From Emticicia sp. CRIBPO (GTDB taxonomy: Bacteria; Bacteroidota; Bacteroidia; Cytophagales; Spirosomataceae): a DNA stretch of 64,000 nucleotides. The notes under the pieces are model-generated. The model searched no databases. It saw nothing but the letters and a program-made list of their open reading frames with translations, and had not been told where the DNA came from. Both the position numbers and the translations under genes were made by a program. Of the stretch, positions 8,121 through 16,499 are shown one piece after another (position 1 is the first letter of the stretch; every line of letters begins with the position of its first letter). The stretch spans positions 1 through 64,000 of the forward strand of contig NZ_JAAAKV010000007.1 of the NCBI RefSeq assembly GCF_009905725.1, given 5' to 3'.

Positions 8121-9170
8121 ATGAAAAAAAGGCAATATTTGTTGATTTTGGTGCTAAATTCAGCATTTTTAGTGCTTTCTTACGGTCAAAAGCCCTATTC
8201 AATTCTGAAAAATTTTGATGCAAATAATACCCCTCCGGCTCCCGATTATGCGGTTTTAAAGAATTGGGCCGCCCACCCCGATCTCGTTGATCCGGCAGAT
8301 TCTGTTCCGGCAAAATCTAACCTGAAAAACCTTCAGGCAGTGTCCAGGGCGGATGTTTTCTTTATTCATCCCACCATTTTCACGTACAAGCCCGCGGACC
8401 ATTTTGAGTGGAATGCGTCTGTTGATGACCCGGTATTAAACAAAAAAGTGGACGGCACTACCATACTCAATCAGGCTTCGGTTTTCAATGGCTCCTGCAG
8501 GGTATTTGCACCCAGGTACAGACAGGCTCATTATTCGGCATTCACAACCAGTAACGAACAGAATGCGAAGGCCTCACTGGACATCGCATACGAAGACGTA
8601 AAAACTTCGTTTGAATATTATCTTAAAAACTTCAATCACAACAGGCCTGTCATTATTGCAGGTCACAGCCAGGGCACCGTTCATGCTAAACGACTGATAA
8701 AAGAGTTTTTTGACGGTCAGCCGCTTCAGAAACAACTGGTTGAAGCCTACCTCATCGGCATTGCCACCAGCCCTAAAGAATTCACCCATATTTACCCCAG
8801 CGACTCGGCCGGGCATACCGGCGGTTTTGTTTCATGGAACACTTTTCTGCAGGGTTACTACCCTCCCTATTATGAAAAAGGACTGAGCACTTCCTTTTGC
8901 GTTAACCCGCTCAGCTGGAAATGTGACGATACCTATGTAAGCCGTGAAACCAATCACGGGGGAGTAGGCTTAAAATTCGCCTTTGTGAAGGAACTGGCAG
9001 ATGCCCAGGTGTCAAAAGGAGTCCTGTGGATCCATAAACCTTATGTAAAAGGCAGGTTTTTTCTTAAAAACAAGGTCTGGCACTATGCAGACTACAATCT
9101 TTTTTGGATGAGTATCAGGGATAACGTAGCTTTGCGTTTAGAAAATTACTTGAAAACTATTGACAAATAA
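8121..9170 (+). CDS. DUF3089 alpha/beta-hydrolase-like exported protein
   Basis: A 349-residue protein with an N-terminal hydrophobic signal (MKKRQYLLILVLNSAFLVLSYG, cleavage near Gly-22/Gln-23). The rest matches the DUF3089 family: FFIHPTIF near residue 80, APRYRQAHYSAF near 130, and the nucleophile elbow GHSQG with Ser-183. Members are thought to be serine hydrolases of the alpha/beta fold, but no reaction is established. It sits one base before the guanylyltransferase start codon, so the two are very probably co-transcribed. The start is divergent from the TonB receptor across a 102-base AT-rich gap that should contain both promoters; no clear -7 element is visible in it. Confidence 0.88.
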   Translation: MKKRQYLLILVLNSAFLVLSYGQKPYSILKNFDANNTPPAPDYAVLKNWAAHPDLVDPADSVPAKSNLKNLQAVSRADVFFIHPTIFTYKPADHFEWNASVDDPVLNKKVDGTTILNQASVFNGSCRVFAPRYRQAHYSAFTTSNEQNAKASLDIAYEDVKTSFEYYLKNFNHNRPVIIAGHSQGTVHAKRLIKEFFDGQPLQKQLVEAYLIGIATSPKEFTHIYPSDSAGHTGGFVSWNTFLQGYYPPYYEKGLSTSFCVNPLSWKCDDTYVSRETNHGGVGLKFAFVKELADAQVSKGVLWIHKPYVKGRFFLKNKVWHYADYNLFWMSIRDNVALRLENYLKTIDK

Positions 9171-9171
9171 T

Positions 9172-10245
9172 ATGAATACTTCTAATTATATCATCATTAT
9201 GGCCGGAGGGGTCGGAACCAGATTCTGGCCGTTCAGCAGACAAACTAAACCCAAGCAATTTCACGACGTTCTGGGAACAGGAAGGACTTTGATTCAACAG
9301 ACGGCAGACCGCTTCGAAGGCATCTGCCCCAAAGAAAATATATATGTGGTAACCAGCCAGGAATATTACGGCATCACCAAAGAGCAGCTGCCGTTTCTGG
9401 ATGATGAACAAATATTGCTGGAGCCGGGCCGCCGCAACACAGCACCCTGCATTGCTTATGCCTGTTACAAAATATCAAAGAAAGACCCTGCGGCCAACAT
9501 CGTTGTGGCTCCTGCCGATCATATCATCCTGAAAGAAGAAGAATTCAGGAAAAGAATATCCATAGCCCTGGATTATTCAAAAGAAAATGAAGTGCTGGTC
9601 ACTTTGGGGATTAAACCCACCCGTCCTGACACCGGCTACGGCTACATTCATTTTAACGATGAAGAAAACAGCGAGCTGAAAAAGGTAAAAACATTTACGG
9701 AAAAGCCTCAGCTGGAACTTGCCGAAAAATTCCTGGAAAGCGGTGATTACGTCTGGAATGCCGGGATATTTGTCTGGAACGCCAAAGCCATCGAAAAAGC
9801 TTTTGTCAATTTCCTTCCTGAAATGGCCGATGCCCTGCAGATCGCTCAGAAGCATTTCTACTCAGCCCAGGAAAAAGAGGCTCTTGATCAGGCTTATACC
9901 CGTTGCAGAGCCATTTCGATTGACAACGGCATCATGGAAAAAGCCGACAATGTTTATGTGGTCTTGTCTGACATCGGCTGGTCTGACCTGGGAACGTGGA
10001 AATCGGTCTTCGAAAACTCAGAAAAAGATGAATTTCAAAATGCAGTGGATGGCAACGCCATGCTGTATGATACTCAAAACTGTGTCATCAAAGTCCCTAA
10101 AGACAGGCTGGTAGTCACCAATGGTCTTGACGGATTTATCGTCGCTGAGTTTGACAATGTCCTGATGATCTGTAAGAAAGATGATGAACAGAAAGTGAAG
10201 CAGTTCGTGGCAGATGCCGAATTAAAAGGCAAAGATTTTATATAA
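9172..10245 (+). CDS. manC: Mannose-1-phosphate guanylyltransferase
   Basis: A 357-residue sugar nucleotidyltransferase. It has the GDP-mannose pyrophosphorylase signature GGVGTRFWPFSRQTKPKQFH at residues 12-31 (motif GGxGTRxWPxSR), a VAPADHII segment, a TGYGYIHF segment and FTEKPQLE with the catalytic Lys. It would convert mannose-1-phosphate and GTP to GDP-mannose for glycans such as the exopolysaccharide encoded further on. ATG at 9172 is preferred over the in-frame TTG at 9160 because it gives the normal family N-terminus and avoids overlap with the preceding gene. The length fits the short form without an isomerase domain. A strong terminator follows. The symbol is given by family; the sugar specificity is inferred. 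Confidence 0.88.
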   Translation: MNTSNYIIIMAGGVGTRFWPFSRQTKPKQFHDVLGTGRTLIQQTADRFEGICPKENIYVVTSQEYYGITKEQLPFLDDEQILLEPGRRNTAPCIAYACYKISKKDPAANIVVAPADHIILKEEEFRKRISIALDYSKENEVLVTLGIKPTRPDTGYGYIHFNDEENSELKKVKTFTEKPQLELAEKFLESGDYVWNAGIFVWNAKAIEKAFVNFLPEMADALQIAQKHFYSAQEKEALDQAYTRCRAISIDNGIMEKADNVYVVLSDIGWSDLGTWKSVFENSEKDEFQNAVDGNAMLYDTQNCVIKVPKDRLVVTNGLDGFIVAEFDNVLMICKKDDEQKVKQFVADAELKGKDFI

Positions 10246-10248
10246 TGT

Positions 10249-10283
10249 AAAAAGGTCAGGAAGTTAAATCCTGACCTTTTTTT
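10249..10283. terminator. Bidirectional terminator between manC and gatC
   Basis: AAAAAGGTCAGGA at 10249-10261 pairs with TCCTGACCTTTTT starting at 10269, a perfect 13-bp stem with a 7-base loop, followed by T on the plus strand and by T-rich sequence on the minus strand. It serves both convergent units and overlaps the gatC stop codon. Confidence 0.9.
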
Positions 10284-10569
10284 ATTCAATTACTTTTGGT
10301 ACCATAAAGTACTCCTCATTCTTCAGGGGAGCATTCCTGAGCCCCCTCTCCCGGCTCAACTGGTTATCGGCTACATCCTCCCTGAAAACATTCACGTCCG
10401 GATTGATGTGTGTAAGCGGCTCTATTCCTGTAGTATCCACCTCGTTAAGCTGCTCCATCCAGTCCAGGATGGCCGAAAGGTCTTCAACCATCTTAGTGGA
10501 GTCTTCCCGGCTCAATTCAAGCCTGGATAAATGAGCTATTTTCTGAACGGTTCCTTCGTCAATTTTCAT
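10282..10569 (-). CDS. gatC: Asp-tRNA(Asn)/Glu-tRNA(Gln) amidotransferase subunit C
   Basis: A 95-residue protein with the GatC pattern: VQKIAHLSRLELS at 8-20, a helix ending in LDWMEQLNEVDTTGIEPLTH, then a C-terminal tail with LSRERGLRNAP and EEYFMVPKVIE. GatC is the small subunit that stabilises GatA in the GatCAB complex, which transamidates misacylated Glu-tRNA(Gln) and Asp-tRNA(Asn) in the cytoplasm. gatA and gatB are not in the window, a split arrangement common in Bacteroidota. The start overlaps the stop of the acyltransferase gene by 4 bases, so it is the last gene of a four-gene unit beginning with the TerC-family gene at 13332. Confidence 0.95.
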   Translation of the reverse strand: MKIDEGTVQKIAHLSRLELSREDSTKMVEDLSAILDWMEQLNEVDTTGIEPLTHINPDVNVFREDVADNQLSRERGLRNAPLKNEEYFMVPKVIE

Positions 10570-11306
10570 AATGCATTTCTGTCTATTTCTCCCTGGATAA
10601 TCTTATAAACCTGCATTTTGAGGTCTTCAATGTCGGCTTTGGTTTTACCGGCAGTTTCTACCGGTTCATGCATTACCACCTTCGGTTTTCCCCAAAACAA
10701 TTTGGATTCAGGCATTATCCGGTACAAATTTAAGAAACTAATCGGAACAATGGGCACCTGATTTTCAATGGCGAGAATAAAAGCCCCGTCTTTGAAAGGC
10801 TGAAGCATCTGGGGGATGTTTTTAGAGAGTATCCCACCCTCCGGCATGATAAATATGCTTCTGTCTGATTTCAGCGATTTCATGGCCCTCACAAGTGATT
10901 TTGTACGGCTTCCTTTATCCGACCGGTCTACCTGGATATGTAATTTTGCAAAAACATATCCCAGCAACGGTATTTTCTTCACAGAGCTTTTGCCCATGTA
11001 GGCAAAATAGTTTTTGACGACATTCATCCCTACCGCTACATCAAGATACGAGAAATGATTGGCTACAAAAACATAGGCCTTGTCTTTGGAAGGCGTAAAC
11101 CGGGATTCAAGCCGAACGCTCTTTCCTACTATAAAAAAGAAAATAACCGACCACAAATGCACCAGTTTATGAGCCAGGGTGTGCCATTCTTTTCTTTGAA
11201 TGAAAATCCAGATAAAAGGAAACAATGCAAGGAAAACAGTGATCAGCCAGAAAACACACCAGAGGTTGTAAACATAAAGACAGAAAGACGAAAGGAGCCT
11301 GTTCAT
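10566..11306 (-). CDS. Lysophospholipid/1-acyl-glycerol-3-phosphate acyltransferase (PlsC family)
   Basis: A 246-residue membrane-associated acyltransferase. Two hydrophobic segments in the first 60 residues precede the catalytic motif NHFSYLD (His-84, Asp-89), and the PEGG motif lies at 155-158 in IFIMPEGGIL. The probable reaction is acylation of lysophosphatidic acid to phosphatidic acid, or of a related lysolipid, at the inner membrane. In PlsC enzymes the second motif is usually EGTR-like; the GG form found here occurs in other members of the superfamily, so the exact acceptor is uncertain. The gene starts 10 bases after the DUF3667 gene and overlaps gatC by 4 bases. Confidence 0.9.
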   Translation of the reverse strand: MNRLLSSFCLYVYNLWCVFWLITVFLALFPFIWIFIQRKEWHTLAHKLVHLWSVIFFFIVGKSVRLESRFTPSKDKAYVFVANHFSYLDVAVGMNVVKNYFAYMGKSSVKKIPLLGYVFAKLHIQVDRSDKGSRTKSLVRAMKSLKSDRSIFIMPEGGILSKNIPQMLQPFKDGAFILAIENQVPIVPISFLNLYRIMPESKLFWGKPKVVMHEPVETAGKTKADIEDLKMQVYKIIQGEIDRNAL

Positions 11307-11316
11307 ATTTACGCAA

Positions 11317-12567
11317 TTAGATGATAATACTGTATCCGAACACCACTACCAGTAAGAAAAGTGAAATCAGGGCATAGATATTAAACATGATAAAAAACTT
11401 GAAAATTGTCTTTGCCCAGCCGTTCCTGTATACATATTTAAGGGATGCAAGGATATAAAAAAGGCTTAAAAGCATGGCTGTGCCCTGGACCCAGCCTGAA
11501 TGTACCCACCACCCGATAAGTATCGCTATTGAAAAAATCATAAAAACGACGGAGTGGGTCATCACAGAGAAAATAAAATGCTCGTAGTAAAACCTCTTCT
11601 TTCTTATGTAAAAGAAAGCCAGGATCAGGGCTACTACCGGCATCAGCACAAACATCATAAAAGAGACATACTTCAAGGCTTTCTGTACGATTGTATTGAT
11701 AAAAGCTGATTTCTCCCTGGTGTTAAATAGCTGATACATCTGGAATTTCACATTGGCCACAAAACTCATTTTGTTCATCCTCGTCTCCACTTTGTTGGCT
11801 TTAAAAAGTGAATCCATGACGACCGGCTCCGAATAAGCTCTCCATAAAGTCACCGAATCTACATACACACTGTTGGTTATTTCAACCAAACGGTTATTAC
11901 TCTGCTTCAATGAATCTTTTTTGATATGGGTAAGGTATTCCTTTCTGATTTCCATCAGCCCCTCCGCAAGACTTTTCCTGACTTTGGCGGTGTCCATTTT
12001 ACTCAGGTCCTTAGCATATTTCTTTACAGAATCGCCGGTGGCCTCCCGGATAAAATTGTCAAGAAGCTCTACCTTCTGACCCGAATCAGCTTTGCTCAAT
12101 TGCTTTGAAAGACTCTTCGGAATTCCTTTTTCCAGGATAATGTCAGGAAGGTTCTCCAGTTCCCGGGGACTGTCCCAATCTATTTTATTTACCTTGTTCT
12201 CCAGCTTAAAGAGTTCTCTTTCTGTTTTTGCGACACCCGTATTTACTTCTTTTCCAACCAGGAAAAAGAAGATCACACTGATAAAAATATAAAGCCTGGC
12301 CGGTGGTACATACCTGGCCCTTTTTCCTTCGTTAAAATCGGAGATTACCTTTCCCGGTTTCAGTACAATTACCCTGAGGGTTTCCCAAACCTTAATATCA
12401 AAATGAAATATACTCTCTATAAACTCATAGATCAGGTGATGCAGAGGTACCTTGAGGTCGTGGTTTTCCTGGCCGCATTTCGGGCAGAAATTATCCTCCG
12501 GCTGTAAAATATGATTACAGTTAGGACAAATACCGAGCTTCCTGCGGTGTTTTTTAGTCGAGTACAT
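11317..12567 (-). CDS. DUF3667 membrane protein with zinc ribbon
   Basis: A 416-residue protein of the DUF3667 family common in Bacteroidota; function unknown. The N-terminus holds a four-cysteine zinc ribbon (Cys-14, Cys-17, Cys-28, Cys-31, with CPNC and CPKCGQ). The family signature around FHFDIKVWETLRVIVLKPG and FNEGKRARYVPPARLYIF runs into a first membrane segment near residues 90-110. A long polar, probably periplasmic, helical region follows (about 115-285), then four hydrophobic segments to the C-terminus. It lies between a TerC-family gene (18 bases upstream) and a phospholipid acyltransferase (10 bases downstream), suggesting an envelope role, which is inference only. Confidence 0.9.
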   Translation of the reverse strand: MYSTKKHRRKLGICPNCNHILQPEDNFCPKCGQENHDLKVPLHHLIYEFIESIFHFDIKVWETLRVIVLKPGKVISDFNEGKRARYVPPARLYIFISVIFFFLVGKEVNTGVAKTERELFKLENKVNKIDWDSPRELENLPDIILEKGIPKSLSKQLSKADSGQKVELLDNFIREATGDSVKKYAKDLSKMDTAKVRKSLAEGLMEIRKEYLTHIKKDSLKQSNNRLVEITNSVYVDSVTLWRAYSEPVVMDSLFKANKVETRMNKMSFVANVKFQMYQLFNTREKSAFINTIVQKALKYVSFMMFVLMPVVALILAFFYIRKKRFYYEHFIFSVMTHSVVFMIFSIAILIGWWVHSGWVQGTAMLLSLFYILASLKYVYRNGWAKTIFKFFIMFNIYALISLFLLVVVFGYSIII

Positions 12568-12585
12568 AAGGTTAGGGTTTACTTC

Positions 12586-13332
12586 TTATTTTTCCTCCGG
12601 AATAGTGTCTGTATTTTTCCTCATCCTGATGTTGAGAATTTCAACCAGGAACGAGAACGCCATAGCAAAATAAACGTAGCCCTTAGGCACATGGGCGTGG
12701 AAAGCTTCGGCCACCAAAAGCGTACCGATCATCACCAGGAATGAAAGGGCAAGCATTTTGACTGTCGGATGACGCTCTACAAACTCTCCTACATTTTTCG
12801 CAAAAAGCAACATCACTATTGTCGAAAGAACAATAGAAACAGCCATGACCGAAATGACGGTGGTCATACCGATGGCCGTAATGATGGAGTCTACAGAGAA
12901 AACTATATTAATCAAAGTAATGTCAAAAACCGCTTTGGAAAGTGTTGAGGGGGCTTTGGCATGGTCAACGTCATCTCCTTTACCTTCAATTTTATGGTGT
13001 ATTTCAGAAGTAGCCTTGAACAGCAAAAACAAACCTCCGGCCAGTAAGATCAGATCTTTTCCGCTAAAACCAAGGTCAAACGGCAAACCGATATCCTGCA
13101 GGTTAAACAAGTCTTTCTGAAGGCTCAGTATCCAGCCCAGTACAAACAATAAACCCACCCTGATGACCATGGCCAATATCAGGCCGATATTCCTGGCTTT
13201 CTTCTGATCTTCGCCTTTAAGTTTGCCGGCAATAATAGAAATGAAGATGATGTTGTCAACACCGAGGACAATTTCCAGGAGCGTCAGCGTCAGGATACTG
13301 GTAAGTGCGGCTGTGGTAAAAAGTTCTTGCAT
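12586..13332 (-). CDS. TerC-family integral membrane protein
   Basis: A 248-residue protein with about seven membrane segments. It has both duplicated TerC signatures, LEIVLGVDNIIFISI (about 19-33) and INIVFSVDSIITAIG (about 141-155), whose acidic residues sit inside membrane helices. Family members (YkoY, YceF, Alx) export manganese or other metal ions and can be linked to metalation of secreted proteins; some are associated with tellurite resistance. No yybP-ykoY riboswitch is recognised upstream. The length is typical of the short form without CBS domains. It is the first gene of the unit leading to gatC, and the strong hairpin at 13471-13510 upstream separates it from the preceding minus-strand gene. 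Confidence 0.92.
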   Translation of the reverse strand: MQELFTTAALTSILTLTLLEIVLGVDNIIFISIIAGKLKGEDQKKARNIGLILAMVIRVGLLFVLGWILSLQKDLFNLQDIGLPFDLGFSGKDLILLAGGLFLLFKATSEIHHKIEGKGDDVDHAKAPSTLSKAVFDITLINIVFSVDSIITAIGMTTVISVMAVSIVLSTIVMLLFAKNVGEFVERHPTVKMLALSFLVMIGTLLVAEAFHAHVPKGYVYFAMAFSFLVEILNIRMRKNTDTIPEEK

Positions 13333-13470
13333 AAACTGATTTGGTTTTAGAGGTTCATAACTACCACGAAAATAATATAAACAGGACTATTTAAAAAATT
13401 CATTTGGTACAAACGGGCAAATAATAACGTAAATACAAGCATATAATGATTTGATGATATACTTAAAGCC

Positions 13471-13510
13471 AAAGACTCCCGTTCCGGATGATATCGGAAC
13501 GGGAGTCTTT
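13471..13510 (-). terminator. Strong hairpin after the DUF6807 gene
   Basis: A perfect 16-bp stem (13471-13486 with 13495-13510, arms AAAGACTCCCGTTCCG and its complement) with an 8-base loop lies 24 bases past the DUF6807 stop codon. The T-run on the minus strand is short (CTTT), but position and stability favour a terminator. Confidence 0.8.
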
Positions 13511-13533
13511 GCTATATGAATGGCTTTCGGAAA

Positions 13534-14571
13534 TTAAATCCCGGCGAAATCCTTAGAAAGTTTATTCATTTCCTGGTCAGTCGTTTTTCCAGAAGTTACC
13601 GCCAGTCTGTACTTAAAGGTGGTAGATTCGCCAGGTTTCAGTGTAAGATTCAGAACTTCCTTACCACTACTGAATACTTTCTGACCCAGGGGGTTGACGG
13701 CAAACAAACCATAGCCACGGCTATGCCAGTAAGCAGGATAGCCGGCATTGGAGGGATGGTCAAAAATCGCTACCGATACATCTTCATTTTTAATTTTCCC
13801 TGTCAGGTTGATCCAGGTTGATCTCTTACTCCAGGTATCTTCTCCCTGAATACCCTCCGCATTTCTGTAATTTCCGGTAATCCCGGTGTTGTCAAGAGAA
13901 GGCACCTTGGTAGCCAGTCCGGCCGCATCGGTAAAAATCTCAGGTTTAGTGCTCGGATGCTCCAGTTCACGGGCTACCCTGATGGCAAAGAAACCATCTT
14001 TAACATCTTTAAACACCACCTCTTTAGCTCCGGCTTTCAATGTGGTGATACGGTCAACAATTCTCTGGTTGTCTGTTCCCTGGAAAATATAAGTCGTTTC
14101 CTCAGTCAGCATCAGCTTTCCGTCTTTATCCAGCCAGTCCGCTGTAACCACAAGGGTGCCTTTATTATTTTTTACTGTACTTGATTTCACTCCGGTATGT
14201 ACAATTGTTCCGAAAGTCCTTTTGTCACCTGACTTTTCAACTTCAATGGAATTGTTCCAGAAGTCATGCCCGTTGGCATCTTCGTAGTTAAGCCAAACAC
14301 CAACGTGGTGAGGGTGATCCACTCTTTCTCCCGGACGTGGATCCAAAGGCCATCCGCGGGTCACCGCAGTGCCTTTTGAGGTAAAAACAGGATAAAGTAC
14401 CGCTTTTTTCAGCACGTCCTTTCCCGGAAAAAAATAATTAGTGAAAGGTTTGTTGTCGATAAGCACCTGGATCTTGTTTTCTGATTTCAGATTAACAAAT
14501 TTCACGGGCTTTGTTTGTGAAAATGCTACTATCGGCAAAGAAATTACCGCTGCTAATAAGATTGATTTCAT
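13534..14571 (-). CDS. DUF6807 (PmoA-like) exported protein
   Basis: A 345-residue protein with a signal peptide (cleavage near AFS-QT, residue 19). It matches the family once labelled 'methane oxygenase PmoA' and now DUF6807: TRGWPLDPRPGERVDHPHHVG with the histidine cluster His-86, His-88 and His-89 and then VGVWLNYEDANGHDFW, plus a conserved YWHSRGYGLFAVNPLG near the C-terminus. The fold is expected to be a galactose-mutarotase-like beta-sandwich, and members often sit in sugar-catabolism loci. The old PmoA name does not imply methane oxidation. It appears monocistronic, between the YjbR gene upstream and a strong hairpin downstream. Confidence 0.88.
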   Translation of the reverse strand: MKSILLAAVISLPIVAFSQTKPVKFVNLKSENKIQVLIDNKPFTNYFFPGKDVLKKAVLYPVFTSKGTAVTRGWPLDPRPGERVDHPHHVGVWLNYEDANGHDFWNNSIEVEKSGDKRTFGTIVHTGVKSSTVKNNKGTLVVTADWLDKDGKLMLTEETTYIFQGTDNQRIVDRITTLKAGAKEVVFKDVKDGFFAIRVARELEHPSTKPEIFTDAAGLATKVPSLDNTGITGNYRNAEGIQGEDTWSKRSTWINLTGKIKNEDVSVAIFDHPSNAGYPAYWHSRGYGLFAVNPLGQKVFSSGKEVLNLTLKPGESTTFKYRLAVTSGKTTDQEMNKLSKDFAGI

Positions 14572-14685
14572 TGGAATAAATTATGGTTGAACAGTAACTA
14601 CAAAAATAAGTAAATATAAAATACGAATCGTCCTGTTTGTTGATTGTTTTCAGTACTTTTTTGCCGCTATCATTCAGATAAAAGG

Positions 14686-15033
14686 TCAGATTGGTTCAAT
14701 TCTGTACTTGTCTCCTATTTTTTTAGGAGCTACCTCGCAAAAGGAACAAGTCAGGATATCTTCCACCATTTCTTCGGGAATCAGAGAGAGAATGATGTGG
14801 GTCCATCCCTGTTTTCCCCAGGCAGTAGGCACAGGAAAGATAATGGAAGCATTAAAACTGCAGAAAACGGATTGATCGATGGCTGAGAGTTTAAGGGTGG
14901 CCCTGTCTTCTTTTTCATTCAGGGTGGCAAAGATCTTCTTGGCGATCCTGAACGAGGTTTTCTCAAAATGGGGAGCTTCTTCAGCTCCTTCAAAAGACAA
15001 AGCAAGGTTTCTGAATTTTTCCGGTGTTATCAT
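14686..15033 (-). CDS. MmcQ/YjbR family protein
   Basis: A 115-residue cytoplasmic protein. It has the family pattern: an N-terminal helix ITPEKFRNLALSFEGAEE, then PHFEKTSFRIAKKIFATL, ATLKLSA and WGKQGWTHIIL. The YjbR fold resembles a CyaY-like or DNA-binding fold, and a DNA-binding role has been proposed from structure, without an established function. It ends with a short C-terminal motif SFCEVAPKKIGDKYRIEPI. The gene stands alone, about 110 bases before the DUF6807 start and downstream of the terminator that closes the five-gene glycan cluster. Confidence 0.9.
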   Translation of the reverse strand: MITPEKFRNLALSFEGAEEAPHFEKTSFRIAKKIFATLNEKEDRATLKLSAIDQSVFCSFNASIIFPVPTAWGKQGWTHIILSLIPEEMVEDILTCSFCEVAPKKIGDKYRIEPI

Positions 15034-15104
15034 GACTTATAAATTCGAAAGGGTCTATTGTACCTCAATTTACTCATTCCAGGCAAGTTTTAAAGCTGGA
15101 AAAG

Positions 15105-15143
15105 CAAAAAAGAGGATCTGTTTTTGAAACAAACCCTCTTTTA
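15105..15143 (-). terminator. Terminator of the five-gene glycan cluster
   Basis: On the minus strand AAAAGAGGGTTTGTTT pairs across a 3-base loop with AAACAGATCCTCTTTT, a stem of 16 positions with two mismatches, then runs into T-rich sequence. It lies 28 bases beyond the stop codon of the oxidoreductase gene. Confidence 0.8.
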
Positions 15144-15170
15144 CGAAGAATTTTCGTGAAATCTTATGAT

Positions 15171-16496
15171 TTAAAAACCGATCTGTCCGGACAGAGACGC
15201 CCCGTAAGGCACCTGATCAGCATTTATTTCCATTACCTTGCAAGCTTCAGCGGCCACCCTGATGGAGTTATTCGTGCTGCGTTCATCCGGGTAAATATGG
15301 GCCATGTTGGCAATGTATAAATTCTTAAGCTCGGCTTTGCAATGAGGTACTTTTTCAGAAAAACCGATATCACAAACCGTGGCTGCCGTCTTCGTTTTAA
15401 AGACAAACACATTTTTGATCCAGTCTTCTGAAAACTCCGGGTTAATTTTTTTCAGCGGCGGAATCATTTTCTCCTTGATTTGCTCATCCGTCATCGTTGC
15501 GAGGTCTTCAGACATGGCAAAATACCTTGATAAATACAGAATATGTGATCCGTTATATTCCTCCTTAGGGATAAAATTCGTGTGTTCGATAATGCCGCCA
15601 AACGGAAATCCGGGATCAGCGACATTCATCCAATAGACCCTGCTGAATGACTTTTTCAATTCCAGGATAGTACATACTGCTCCGAAATATTCCACGCCGT
15701 TGTCATCCAGCCCTGAGTTCTTTATCTTTTCAAAATATAGCGATGGGATGGTCAGCAGGTATTTACCTCCGTCAAACTCACGGGTCCTGGTTTTAATTCC
15801 TTTTAATTCACCCTCTTCAACGATAAACTCTTCTACCGGCTCATTCACAAGGATTTCTACGCCCATCTCCTTCAGTTTGCCCGTCAAAGTATCCAGAAGG
15901 GTCTTCCAGCTGCCTCCGATATAAGCCAGACGCTCATCTCCGCCTTTCCTGGAATTCAGCCTCTGGGCCAGTCGCCCGATCATCCAGGCCAATGGCACCT
16001 TGTCGGCATAAGGTCCGAATTTGATGTCAAGCATTGGCTTCCACAAAGCATCCGTCATGTTCCTGCCGGCCCATTTATAAAACCAGCTTAAAGTAGATAC
16101 GCCCTCATTTTCTTTCCATTTGGCGATTTTCCCCAGGTAAAGACTGGACATTCCAAAACGGAAAATATCGAACAAGCCTACCGGCTTGAATTTCAGTAAA
16201 TCAAAAGGTGAGTTAAAATCATAGAGTACCCCTTCTCTGAAAACCCCCATGGTGGTTTTCTTGTAGATGGTCTGATCGGCCAGTCCGAGCTCTTTCAGCA
16301 GCCAGTGCAGTTCGGCATCCTGGGTGAAAAAGTGATGATAGTAATGTTCGAGTTGATTTCCTCCTATTTCAAAAGTATTCAACAAGCCCCCTGCTTTATC
16401 AGCAGCTTCTACAATGGTTACCTGATATCCCTGTTTTGCAGCCAGATAAGCCGCCGAGAGGCCAGTCATTCCGCCTCCGATAATGGTTAATTTCAT
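15171..16496 (-). CDS. FAD/NAD(P)-dependent amine-oxidase-like oxidoreductase
   Basis: A 441-residue flavoprotein. The N-terminus has the dinucleotide-binding motif GGGMTGLSAAYL (residues 7-18), then VTIVEAADKAGGLL. The C-terminal FAD motif region reads LYIANMAHIYPDERSTNNSIRVA. It resembles the protoporphyrinogen-oxidase / UDP-galactopyranose-mutase-like group often found in polysaccharide loci; the exact reaction cannot be read from sequence. It starts 3 bases after the GNAT-GT2 fusion gene and ends the five-gene cluster, so a role in modifying a sugar or lipid-linked glycan is plausible. A strict UDP-galactopyranose mutase is less likely because its length and central region differ. Confidence 0.85.
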   Translation of the reverse strand: MKLTIIGGGMTGLSAAYLAAKQGYQVTIVEAADKAGGLLNTFEIGGNQLEHYYHHFFTQDAELHWLLKELGLADQTIYKKTTMGVFREGVLYDFNSPFDLLKFKPVGLFDIFRFGMSSLYLGKIAKWKENEGVSTLSWFYKWAGRNMTDALWKPMLDIKFGPYADKVPLAWMIGRLAQRLNSRKGGDERLAYIGGSWKTLLDTLTGKLKEMGVEILVNEPVEEFIVEEGELKGIKTRTREFDGGKYLLTIPSLYFEKIKNSGLDDNGVEYFGAVCTILELKKSFSRVYWMNVADPGFPFGGIIEHTNFIPKEEYNGSHILYLSRYFAMSEDLATMTDEQIKEKMIPPLKKINPEFSEDWIKNVFVFKTKTAATVCDIGFSEKVPHCKAELKNLYIANMAHIYPDERSTNNSIRVAAEACKVMEINADQVPYGASLSGQIGF

Positions 16497-16499
16497 ATG

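Noticed and set aside
12586-13400. A manganese (yybP-ykoY) riboswitch before the TerC gene
   Set aside because: The leader shows no pair of conserved helices with the expected loop sequences, only AT-rich DNA and the terminator hairpin of the neighbouring gene.
13534-14571. A methane monooxygenase subunit (from the old PmoA family label)
   Set aside because: The protein is a soluble exported DUF6807 member with no membrane helices or copper-site pattern; the old name is misleading.
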